Source: UBA4810 sp002479215
Lineage (GTDB): Bacteria; Desulfobacterota; Syntrophia; Syntrophales; Smithellaceae
NCBI GenBank assembly: GCA_049514435.1
Contig: JBEKVB010000023.1
Coordinates: 1-21,552 of the forward strand
DNA: 21,552 bases
Direction of reading: 5' to 3'
In this document: positions 15,786-21,552 of the stretch, in pieces
How positions within the stretch are numbered: the first letter of the stretch is position 1
Layout: each line of letters starts with the position of its first letter
Notes under the pieces: generated by a model
Seen by the model: the letters and a program-made list of their open reading frames with translations, nothing else
The model's database searches: none
What the model was told of the DNA's origin: nothing
Made by a program: the position numbers and the translations under genes

Positions 15786-16619
15786 TTATTGGTTGGCGGC
15801 CAGATTCAAATCAGAGCTCTTTTTGAATAATACACCCAGATAAGGCACAGCGCCTTCTTTTAAGCTCTTCAACTGAAAATCAGGATCGGCCTGCAGCGCG
15901 CGTATCCAGTTAATCAGTTCGCGCGTTGCCGGCTTTTTCTCCACTCCGCGGATTTCCCGCAACCGATAAAAAGTTTCCAGACATGCCGTCACCAGCTCAT
16001 TTTTTACAGCGGGGAAATGCACGTCGATTATCCTGCGCATCATATCGTGATCGGGGAAAGCGATATGGTGAAAGTTACAGCGTCCCAGAAAAGGATCGGA
16101 TAAATCCTTTTTCGCGTTGGATGTGATTACAATAACCGGCCGGTTTTTGGCGGAAATTGTTCGGTCAATTTCGATAATATCAAATTGCATTTGATCGAGA
16201 ATATCCAGCATATCGTCCTGAAAATCGGTATCCGCTTTGTCAATTTCATCGATCAAAAGAACCACCTTTTTTTCAGCCGCGAAAGCCTGGCCGATTTTTC
16301 CCATCTTGATGTATTCTTCGATGTTGCTGACATTACGGCATGAATCGCCGAACCGGCTGTCGTTGAGACGGGTTAAGGTGTCGTATTGGTAAAGAGCGTC
16401 AATCAATTTCATGCTGGATTTGACATTGAGGACGATCAAGGGCATACGCAAGCTTTCCGCGATCGCGTGCGCCAGCATGGTCTTGCCTGTGCCCGGTTCG
16501 CCTTTGAGCAAAAGGGGCATTTCCAGAGCAATGGAGATGTTCACAATTTTAGCCAATTCTTCATCAAGAACGTACCGCGATGCCCCGCGAAATTTGGCGG
16601 GGCGTTTGTCTGGTGTCAT
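15786..16619 (-). CDS. MoxR-family AAA+ ATPase
   Basis: The 277-residue protein is a MoxR/CoxD-type AAA+ ATPase expected to form a ring that remodels a substrate with its VWA partner. Walker A GEPGTGKT (about 40-47), Walker B VVLLIDEIDKAD (about 120-130), a sensor-1 Asn in ITSNAKKDLSDP and an Arg in FLGRCNF are visible. A GGAG box precedes the ATG. It is followed by the CoxE-like gene and preceded by the DUF6125-type gene across a 147-base gap. In the CO-dehydrogenase system CoxD/CoxE mature a metal centre; an analogous role for hydrogenase or another metalloenzyme here is only an inference. Confidence 0.92.
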   Translation of the reverse strand: MTPDKRPAKFRGASRYVLDEELAKIVNISIALEMPLLLKGEPGTGKTMLAHAIAESLRMPLIVLNVKSSMKLIDALYQYDTLTRLNDSRFGDSCRNVSNIEEYIKMGKIGQAFAAEKKVVLLIDEIDKADTDFQDDMLDILDQMQFDIIEIDRTISAKNRPVIVITSNAKKDLSDPFLGRCNFHHIAFPDHDMMRRIIDVHFPAVKNELVTACLETFYRLREIRGVEKKPATRELINWIRALQADPDFQLKSLKEGAVPYLGVLFKKSSDLNLAANQ

Positions 16620-16766
16620 AATAAATTAACTCCTTTTCCAAGTTGTCTTCATACGGATACCTTTGTTGTCATCGTCGTCGGCTTCCTCGACGTATTGTAA
16701 AATACGCCTGTGGAGCCTCCTCCTTGCCGCCTTGGTATCCTGATGAAGGCAACTCGTAATATATTT

Positions 16767-17519
16767 TTATGCCTTATCTGGCAAATAAAATTTCCAGCTG
16801 CAAAACCACTGTGCCGGATGCTGATCCGGCGGGCAGCCGATGCACTCAGTCTTAATGCGGCCGTCGATTGTTTCGGCAAATGTCCGGTATTCGACAAGTC
16901 CTGCCGATTTGCAGGGATAATCTGTAAGTCCTTTGCGCTTTCTGGCCGATTGTACGCGACAGTCATTCATCTGAAAAATGATGCTTTGTTCCGTATCGTC
17001 AATGATGGTTTGCGTGTTGATGCAGGCATAAAGGCGAAAGCGCAGCGCTTTTTTCAATCCTTCCAATCCCGCTGACTCCGGAAGTTGAAGAAACTTCTTA
17101 ATGGACGAAGCCTCAAAGGGAGAAAACCGCGCCCAGCAAGAATCATTGCAACGTTTTGCTTCCCACAAATCATAATGCGACTCGACACTTTGAAACCAGA
17201 TACCATCGCCGGCCAGCCAATTCTTGCCCAGCTCCTTCATGATCTTCAACAATTCCGCTTTATCTTTGGAAAGAAGCACTTCGGGAATTGTTTCTTTTAT
17301 TTTAAAGCCGAATATTTCGGAGAGCCTTTTGATTTGAAGGGGATAGCTTTTCTGCCAGGCTTCATTCATAATTTCCAGAGCCTTGGGCATACCCAGCTGA
17401 TGCTCCACTTCACCAAACCAAAGCGTGTGGTGGACGATCGTGCGATGAAGTAAGTCCATTATCAGCATCGCCATTTCATTCTGGTTCAATTCTTCAGGTT
17501 TTTCGGCACTTACAGTCAT
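16767..17519 (-). CDS. Cysteine-rich DUF6125-type protein
   Basis: The 250-residue, probably soluble protein has no known function. Its C-terminal half carries the pattern I associate with the DUF6125 group common in sulfate reducers and syntrophs: CRVQSARKRKGLTDYPCK (Cys187, Cys203), FAETIDGRI, then CIGCPPDQHPAQWFCSW (Cys226, Cys229, Cys240). It also resembles the L-2-amino-thiazoline-4-carboxylate hydrolase-like family. The spaced cysteines and His suggest metal or Fe-S binding. The N-terminal half is helical, with HHTLWFGEVEHQLG at about 30-43. The family name is from memory and uncertain. It has its own upstream region with a 9-bp direct repeat. Confidence 0.7.
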   Translation of the reverse strand: MTVSAEKPEELNQNEMAMLIMDLLHRTIVHHTLWFGEVEHQLGMPKALEIMNEAWQKSYPLQIKRLSEIFGFKIKETIPEVLLSKDKAELLKIMKELGKNWLAGDGIWFQSVESHYDLWEAKRCNDSCWARFSPFEASSIKKFLQLPESAGLEGLKKALRFRLYACINTQTIIDDTEQSIIFQMNDCRVQSARKRKGLTDYPCKSAGLVEYRTFAETIDGRIKTECIGCPPDQHPAQWFCSWKFYLPDKA

Positions 17520-17598
17520 ATGGTCTTCTGCTCTGTTCCTGGTTTTATCATGTTTTAAATAAAATTATAAGTGTTATAGTTCGAGACATAATCAATTA

Positions 17599-17629
17599 GT
17601 TCACAACTTCCAATGAAATGGTTCACAAC
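17599..17629 (-). promoter_or_regulatory. Direct repeat of GTTGTGAAC upstream of the DUF6125-type gene
   Basis: The 9-mer GTTGTGAAC (- strand) occurs at 17621-17629 and 17599-17607, exactly 22 bp apart, which is two helical turns. The copies lie 80-110 bases upstream of the gene start in an AT-rich stretch containing TATAAT-like boxes. Same-face spacing suggests binding of a dimer or of two regulator units. No matching -35/-10 pair could be fixed. Confidence 0.4.
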
Positions 17630-17681
17630 AAAAGTTATTGCCAGAAGGACACAGAGTGCAGGAGAAGAAGTCCCTTTGTTT

Positions 17682-18374
17682 TTAGCAAAGAGAGGCAGCT
17701 TCAGCCAAGAAATCAGGACAAAGGCCACCTGAAACGATTTTTCCCTCTTCCATTAAAACTACGCGAGAACAAGTTTGACTAATTAAATCCAAATCGTGAG
17801 TTGCAATAATTTTAGTCATCTCCAGCATATTCAACAGTTTGATCAAAGCGCGCCGGTGTTTGGGGTCCAGGTTGCTGCTTGGTTCATCAAGAACGAGAAT
17901 TTGCGGATTCATAGATAAAACCGTAGCAATGGCAATTCGTTTTTTTTCTCCGACGCTTAAATGATGCGATGATCTTTTAATAGATACCAGCATATCCACT
18001 TCTTTCAGTGCTTTTTTAACGGATTTCTCCACGTCCTGTCTGGGCATTCCCATGTTTATCGGCCCGAAGCTAACATCGTCAAACACTGTGGGCATAAAAA
18101 GCTGGCTGTCAGCGTCTTGGAAAACTAATCCGACCATACTTCGAATTAAGGGAAGATTTTTATCGGTTAAATTATTACCCAAAACACTAATCTCTCCGCG
18201 TCCCCGCAATATACCGTTGAAATGAAGAAGGAGAGTGGATTTACCCGCGCCATTGGAGCCGATTATTCCCAGTGATTCGCCGCGCTGAATTTCCAAATTT
18301 ATATCACAGAGAGCTTTTGTGCCGTCCGGATAAGAATAATGCAGATTTTTGATGCCGATGATTTTATTTTCCAA
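17682..18374 (-). CDS. cbiO: ECF-type nickel/cobalt transporter ATPase (CbiO/NikO)
   Basis: This is the ATP-hydrolysing subunit of the metal importer. In its 230 residues are Walker A GSNGAGKS (39-46), the Q-loop VFQD, the signature LSVGEKKR (139-146; a variant of LSGGQ common in ECF ATPases), Walker B ILVLDEP and the H-loop ATHD. The start is TTG (18372-18374) inside the end of cbiQ, an 11-base overlap with no good ribosome-binding site, so it is translationally coupled. Given the adjoining nikR and the hydrogenase genes, nickel is the likely cargo. Confidence 0.95.
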   Translation of the reverse strand: MENKIIGIKNLHYSYPDGTKALCDINLEIQRGESLGIIGSNGAGKSTLLLHFNGILRGRGEISVLGNNLTDKNLPLIRSMVGLVFQDADSQLFMPTVFDDVSFGPINMGMPRQDVEKSVKKALKEVDMLVSIKRSSHHLSVGEKKRIAIATVLSMNPQILVLDEPSSNLDPKHRRALIKLLNMLEMTKIIATHDLDLISQTCSRVVLMEEGKIVSGGLCPDFLAEAASLC

Positions 18375-19146
18375 GGAAATTATCCAGAAGTTTAATGCTG
18401 ACTAAAGCCAAAAATATATTAAAAAGAAAAGCCAGATCATATCTTCTTAATTCAAAATTATGTGATTGCTTGAAAGTTCCGTTAAACCCACGGGAACGCA
18501 TTGCCAGATAAACTGTTTCGCCCCGCTCATATGACCTGATAAAAAGTGTGCCGAGCATGTTGGCTATTGCTTTTAAATGAAGCCAGCGGGAACCGCCGGC
18601 ACGGCGCGACTTCATCGCTTGCCACATTTTCATGGCTTCATCTTCTATTAAAAAAATATAACGGTACATAAAAGATAAAATCATGATAATTAATTGGGGA
18701 AATTTCAAATCTTCCAGCGCCGCCAGCAGCTGCGGAAAAGGCGTGCTGGCCGTAAGTAATGTGAGGCAGGCAACAGAAAAAATGCCTTTGATCAAAACAC
18801 TTTGGAACATTATCCATCCGGCAGCGGAGACATTTGCCTGAAAAGTACCGATTTGGAACAGCGGTATGGTTTCTCCCTGCTGCCAGAAAGGCAAAAAAAA
18901 CGCTGTCATCAAAATAAAGGGGACAATCACTAGGCATCGTTTAAAGATATAACTTATCGGTATTTTAGAGAATGCAATGAGTGTGAGCAGTAATAAGCCA
19001 TCCAGCGCAAAACTTAAAATGGAGCCGGGCGCGGTAAAGACGATGAAAAAAATGAAAGCAAAGAAGCTGATTATTTTAATTCTGGCATCAAGACGGCTTA
19101 AAGCGCTGTCGATATGGCTGTGTTCATCGATAAATGAATGATTCAT
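18364..19146 (-). CDS. cbiQ: ECF-type nickel/cobalt transporter membrane subunit (CbiQ/NikQ)
   Basis: This is the transmembrane coupling protein of the ECF importer, 260 residues with several hydrophobic segments (about 25-60, 70-86, 110-130, 150-168 and a last one near the C-terminus). The cytoplasmic coupling helices that contact the ATPase include MKSRRAGG (about 178-185) and AMRSRGFNG (about 216-224), the paired Arg-Gly motifs of the family. The N-terminus HSFIDEHSHIDSALSRLDARIK is typical. The ATG is three bases after the stop of the PDGLE protein. Confidence 0.94.
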   Translation of the reverse strand: MNHSFIDEHSHIDSALSRLDARIKIISFFAFIFFIVFTAPGSILSFALDGLLLLTLIAFSKIPISYIFKRCLVIVPFILMTAFFLPFWQQGETIPLFQIGTFQANVSAAGWIMFQSVLIKGIFSVACLTLLTASTPFPQLLAALEDLKFPQLIIMILSFMYRYIFLIEDEAMKMWQAMKSRRAGGSRWLHLKAIANMLGTLFIRSYERGETVYLAMRSRGFNGTFKQSHNFELRRYDLAFLFNIFLALVSIKLLDNFLGK

Positions 19147-19149
19147 CTG

Positions 19150-19440
19150 CTAATCCTTGTTCTTTTTAAGCAGGCTCGCCAACCCATAGCCAATTCCAAA
19201 GATAACCAATGTTCCGAGGAGGCCTGATATGGCAGTTGCCATTTTTTCGTTTTTTAGTCCCGGAAATATATAATCAGGGATAGGCGATTTGAAAACGGAG
19301 CCCTGCTCGCCTTTGACCATAAATCCATGATCACGCGCCACTTTTTCTAAGCCATCAGGCCAGGAAGAGGCCAGCGGCGACAGGAAAAACGCTACAATTA
19401 CGGCGATGATAAGTCCCATAACAATATCTTTTCTATTCAT
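19150..19440 (-). CDS. PDGLE-domain (CbiN/NikN-like) accessory subunit of the metal importer
   Basis: This 96-residue membrane protein has an N-terminal helix (about 8-24), the PDGLEKVA motif (about 28-35) in an extracytoplasmic loop, and a C-terminal helix (about 66-88) followed by KKNKD. PDGLE proteins replace or extend CbiN/NikN in nickel and cobalt ECF transporters and are needed for metal loading by the M subunit. The ATG overlaps the cbiM stop as ATGA (19437-19440). Confidence 0.92.
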   Translation of the reverse strand: MNRKDIVMGLIIAVIVAFFLSPLASSWPDGLEKVARDHGFMVKGEQGSVFKSPIPDYIFPGLKNEKMATAISGLLGTLVIFGIGYGLASLLKKNKD

Positions 19441-20087
19441 GCTTTATTACTTTCTCCCGCAAATCCGTAAATTAAATCCGGCCTTACTTTCTGAATAAAG
19501 CTGAGAACTGCCACAGTAATTGTTGCTTCCCCAATACCAATCAAAGCGTGAATCCCGGCCATAGCCGGAAGAACGATACCCAGCGGTGAAGTTCCGGAAA
19601 ATGCCAATTCCAGTGCGCAAAATGATGCAGCTATAACTACGGAAAACCAGGCGGCAACGGCTGCGCCGATTTGCAGTCCTTTTTTATTGCCAAATATTTT
19701 ATGGAGAACATTAAAAATAACGTAGCCGCCGATAGTTCCGATAATAGCCATATTCAAAATATTGGCGCCCAGAGCCAATAATCCGCCGTCTTGAAAAACA
19801 AGGCATTGGAAAATCAACACACAGGTAAGAACCACCGCTCCGGCATAAGGCCCAAGCAATACAGCTGCTAATACTCCACCTAACAAGTGGCCGGAAGTGC
19901 CGCCGATAACGGGGAAGTTAATCATCTGCGCAGCGAAGATAAATGCCGACATAATGCCCATCAAAGGCACCATTCTGTCTTTGAGCAGGCCGGCCGTTTT
20001 TTTCAAACAATAGCCAATCGTACCGGTCGAAATCACCCATGCCGTTGCCCAGGTGTTTGCTGCTAAAAAGCCATCAGGTATATGCAT
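19437..20087 (-). CDS. cbiM: Nickel/cobalt ECF transporter substrate-binding subunit (CbiM/NikM)
   Basis: This is the integral membrane S component that binds the metal. The 216-residue protein begins MHIPDG; the free N-terminus with His2 forms the square-planar Ni/Co site in characterised homologues. Other conserved segments are GGTSGHLLGG (His67), FQDGGLLALGANILNMA, and GIHALIGIGEA near the C-terminus. Membrane helices span most of its length. It follows nikR by 25 bases. Sequence alone does not separate Ni from Co, but nikR and the hydrogenase favour nickel. Confidence 0.95.
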   Translation of the reverse strand: MHIPDGFLAANTWATAWVISTGTIGYCLKKTAGLLKDRMVPLMGIMSAFIFAAQMINFPVIGGTSGHLLGGVLAAVLLGPYAGAVVLTCVLIFQCLVFQDGGLLALGANILNMAIIGTIGGYVIFNVLHKIFGNKKGLQIGAAVAAWFSVVIAASFCALELAFSGTSPLGIVLPAMAGIHALIGIGEATITVAVLSFIQKVRPDLIYGFAGESNKA

Positions 20088-20112
20088 TAGTTTGTTTACC
20101 GCCCTTGTGTGA

Positions 20113-20529
20113 TTAGGCTAAATCCTTCCCTTTTGTAGCCATCATAAAGCCGGCATGTTTTACGCTTTTGACCGATTTTAACTTCATATAGAGCTTTTCG
20201 ATTTCCATCGATTTGCCTTTGGTGACAATAATTTCAAAGCAATTGTGATGATCAAGATGAATGTGCTGTGTGGAGAGAATGCAATCGTGATGATCATGCT
20301 GGATATCCAGAACTTTGTTGACCAACTCTCGCGTATGATGGTCATAAACCAGCGTAATCGCGCCGGTTACTTCTTTGTTCTCCGTCCATTCTTTCTTGAC
20401 CAGTTCTTCCCGGATTAAATCGCGGACGGCTTCGGAACGGTTTGTATATTTATGTTGTTTAATATGCCGATCAAACTTATTTAAAAGGTCATCTTCCAGC
20501 GATACACCGAAACGAACCAGATTAGGCAT
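20113..20529 (-). CDS. nikR: NikR, nickel-responsive repressor
   Basis: NikR represses nickel uptake genes when Ni2+ is plentiful. The 138-residue protein has an N-terminal ribbon-helix-helix domain (VRFGVSLEDDLLNKFD, then NRSEAVRDLIREEL, residues 5-43) and a C-terminal ACT-like domain with the square-planar nickel ligands His78, His89, His91 and Cys97. The spacing equals that of E. coli NikR (His76, His87, His89, Cys95). GGGAGG lies just before the ATG. As first gene of the operon it likely controls itself and the importer downstream. Confidence 0.97.
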   Translation of the reverse strand: MPNLVRFGVSLEDDLLNKFDRHIKQHKYTNRSEAVRDLIREELVKKEWTENKEVTGAITLVYDHHTRELVNKVLDIQHDHHDCILSTQHIHLDHHNCFEIIVTKGKSMEIEKLYMKLKSVKSVKHAGFMMATKGKDLA

Positions 20530-20560
20530 AAATTTCCTCCCGCTGATTTAGTGTGGCACG

Positions 20561-20590
20561 AATATATAAATAGTAATACGCAAAAGTCAA
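20561..20590 (-). promoter_or_regulatory. Promoter candidate of the nikR-cbiMQO operon
   Basis: On the - strand TTGACT (20590-20585) is followed by TATATA after 16 bases (20568-20563) or by TATATT after 18 (20566-20561). It lies about 32 bases upstream of the nikR start. No clear NikR half-site pair was recognised; neither the E. coli-type GTATGA/TCATAC pair nor GTGTTAC/GTAACAC is present. Confidence 0.55.
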
Positions 20591-20771
20591 GAAATTTTTG
20601 CCGCTCGTTGGGGCCGTGTGCCAAATCCTTACCAGTGCCGGCAGCGCCTCAACAAGATGAGGAATTACAGGTGGCAACAGCAACCTGTCTTCCTGAATTC
20701 AGTATCAACTCTTGCATTTGCCAAGCCTTGAAGCAAAATTTCCACTGGATAAGCGGAGTCTTTTCATTTAT
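20591..20771. other. Region between nikR and the HU-like remnant, two small hairpins
   Basis: This stretch contains CCTCA-ACAAGA-TGAGG (20647-20662), followed four bases later by ACAGGT...ACCTGT (20667-20688), two adjacent hairpins that can form on either strand. There is no adjoining T-run. It does not match any riboswitch pattern I know. No gene was recognised. Confidence 0.3.
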
Positions 20772-20813
20772 ATGTCAGAACATCAAAACAAATTCACGTG
20801 GGGAAAAACTACC

Positions 20814-20936
20814 ATAAACAAATCAGACCTTATCGCAACTCTGGCCGCTAAAGAAAATCTGACTGAGAAACAAGCAATAGAAATCATCAATCTGCCCTTC
20901 GATGGATTTATAAATACTCTGAGAAAGGGTTATTAG
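20814..20936 (+). pseudogene. HU/IHF-type DNA-binding protein fragment, ATA at the start and truncated
   Basis: The frame from ATA (20814-20816) reads INKSDLIATLAAKENLTEKQ, then AIEIINLPFDGFINTLRKGY and TAG (20934-20936). This matches the first 40 residues of HU/IHF proteins, which normally start MNKSDLI and continue with a beta-arm (GGRIEIRGFG) to about 90 residues. Both the initiator ATG and the DNA-binding arm are missing. A GGGGA box lies nine bases before the ATA, where an ATG is expected. An ATG at 20772 in the same frame would add 14 unrelated residues, with its GGAG box 13 bases away; a 54-residue product from there is possible but would lack the arm. Confidence 0.7.
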
Positions 20937-20975
20937 GTATTCAACAAAACGATTATTTATTATACGGAGCAAGCC

Positions 20976-21230
20976 ATGATAGAAGAACTACTTCCTCATA
21001 CACATCATGCAGAAGAAACACTGCGCAGGTCTATTGTAAAAACCGTTAGTTACAGACTAGCTATTTTAATTCTCGATTTTGCCGCAATTTATCTATTTAC
21101 TGGACAAATAAAGGTAGCATTAGGTTTTATGATTGTGAGCAATATCTATACTACACTTGGTTATTTTTTTCACGAGAGAATTTGGGATAAAATAAAGTGG
21201 GGCAAAATAATTTATAAAAAAGTTGCTTAA
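20976..21230 (+). CDS. DUF2061 family small membrane protein
   Basis: The 84-residue protein matches the DUF2061 pattern: SIVKTVSYRLAILILDF at about 19-35, FTGQIKVALGF, and SNIYTTLGYFFHERIWDKIKWG near the C-terminus. Two membrane segments (about 26-42 and 47-67) are visible. Function is unknown; the family occurs alone or attached to sulfate-assimilation enzymes. GGAGC lies six bases before the ATG. It is a single gene on the + strand with no partner visible. Confidence 0.88.
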   Translation: MIEELLPHTHHAEETLRRSIVKTVSYRLAILILDFAAIYLFTGQIKVALGFMIVSNIYTTLGYFFHERIWDKIKWGKIIYKKVA

Positions 21231-21552
21231 TAATAACCTTACACAATTTCAAGAAGTTTTCCGCACCACCTCTTACCAAAAATCATTGAGATTTATTACA
21301 ACCAGCACATTTAAATTTTTCTTTGATCACTCCTGCGCATTACCATTGGATAGGTGCTCCACTATTGCACGAGTTGCAAATGGTGACTTCAATAAAATAA
21401 TGGGATTAATATTTTCTTAAAAATACACTTACGTGTTTCACCTTGTGTTCTTATAATTTATCGTATGGTATAAAATACTTTGGGACACCGGGGTAAAAGG
21501 GAAGAGTGAATCTGTGTTTCACCTGATGCCTGAGAGCATGGTTTGTAGATTA
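21231..21552. other. Gene-poor right end of the window
   Basis: No convincing gene is seen. On the - strand an open frame (about 21390 down to TGA 21283-21285), broken by one TAA, contains CNSC and CAGC, like a zinc-ribbon remnant. TATAAT-like boxes occur near 21452-21475. From about 21480 the sequence becomes G-rich (ggacaccggggtaaaaggga), with a small hairpin ATGC-CTGAGA-GCAT close to the edge; it may be the leader of a gene beyond the window. Confidence 0.3.

Noticed and set aside
16691..16706. Hairpin CGTATT-GTAA-AATACG between the DUF6125-type gene and moxR
   Set aside because: The stem is short and AT-rich and no T-run follows, so it is not a supported terminator.
21475..21552. aaaagggaagagtgaatc resembles part of a cobalamin riboswitch core
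   Set aside because: The GGTG-type core, the CCCGC block and the downstream conserved helix do not match, and the window ends too early to fold the element.

Overview
The window looks like a chromosomal segment of an anaerobic Desulfobacterota (former Deltaproteobacteria) bacterium, most likely a Syntrophus/Smithella-type syntroph. This rests on the protein families present (group 1 uptake [NiFe] hydrogenase with cytochrome b, a DUF6125-type protein, NikR with an ECF nickel transporter) and on overall sequence character. It is inference, because no rRNA or marker gene is present.

Left part (1-3291, + strand): the His-rich C-terminal tail of an unidentified protein; a methyltransferase-like gene whose C-terminal part carries a kinase-like catalytic-loop motif; and a GC-richer lipoprotein with eight near-identical beta-propeller repeats, whose last repeat is cut off by a 10-bp tandem duplication that creates a stop.

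Centre (3292-13565, - strand, transcribed right to left): a complete hydrogenase locus. A tatA-like gene broken by one in-frame TAA is followed by the Tat-exported small subunit, the large subunit, cytochrome b, an intrinsic terminator, the maturation endopeptidase, and hypA-hypC-hypD-hypB-hypF-hypE. The structural genes make a membrane-anchored, periplasm-facing enzyme that passes electrons from H2 to the membrane through cytochrome b. The small-subunit cysteine pattern is that of the standard, not the O2-tolerant, proximal cluster. The hyp genes build the NiFe(CN)2CO centre: HypF/E make cyanide, HypC/D assemble the iron moiety, and HypA/B insert nickel. The endopeptidase then trims the large subunit.

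Right-centre (13636-17519, - strand): a TetR regulator with a promoter and palindromic operator candidate, a CoxE-like VWA protein with its MoxR-type AAA+ partner, a possible 41-codon micro-gene downstream of coxE, and a cysteine-rich DUF6125-type protein.

Right (17682-20529, - strand): a nikR-cbiM-PDGLE-cbiQ-cbiO operon, that is, a nickel-sensing repressor with an ECF-type Ni2+ importer. It supplies the metal needed by the hydrogenase. The window therefore reads as a nickel/hydrogenase island: uptake and sensing, a possible AAA+/VWA helper module, enzyme, maturation.

Far right (20551-21552, + strand): a decayed HU-like fragment, a small DUF2061 membrane protein, and about 320 bases without a convincing gene.

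The most unusual theme is that three small genes (tatA-like, HU-like, the post-coxE micro-gene) are each disrupted by a single change of the C-to-T/G-to-A type: a stop in place of a probable Gln codon, and ATA in place of ATG starts. The large genes around them are intact.
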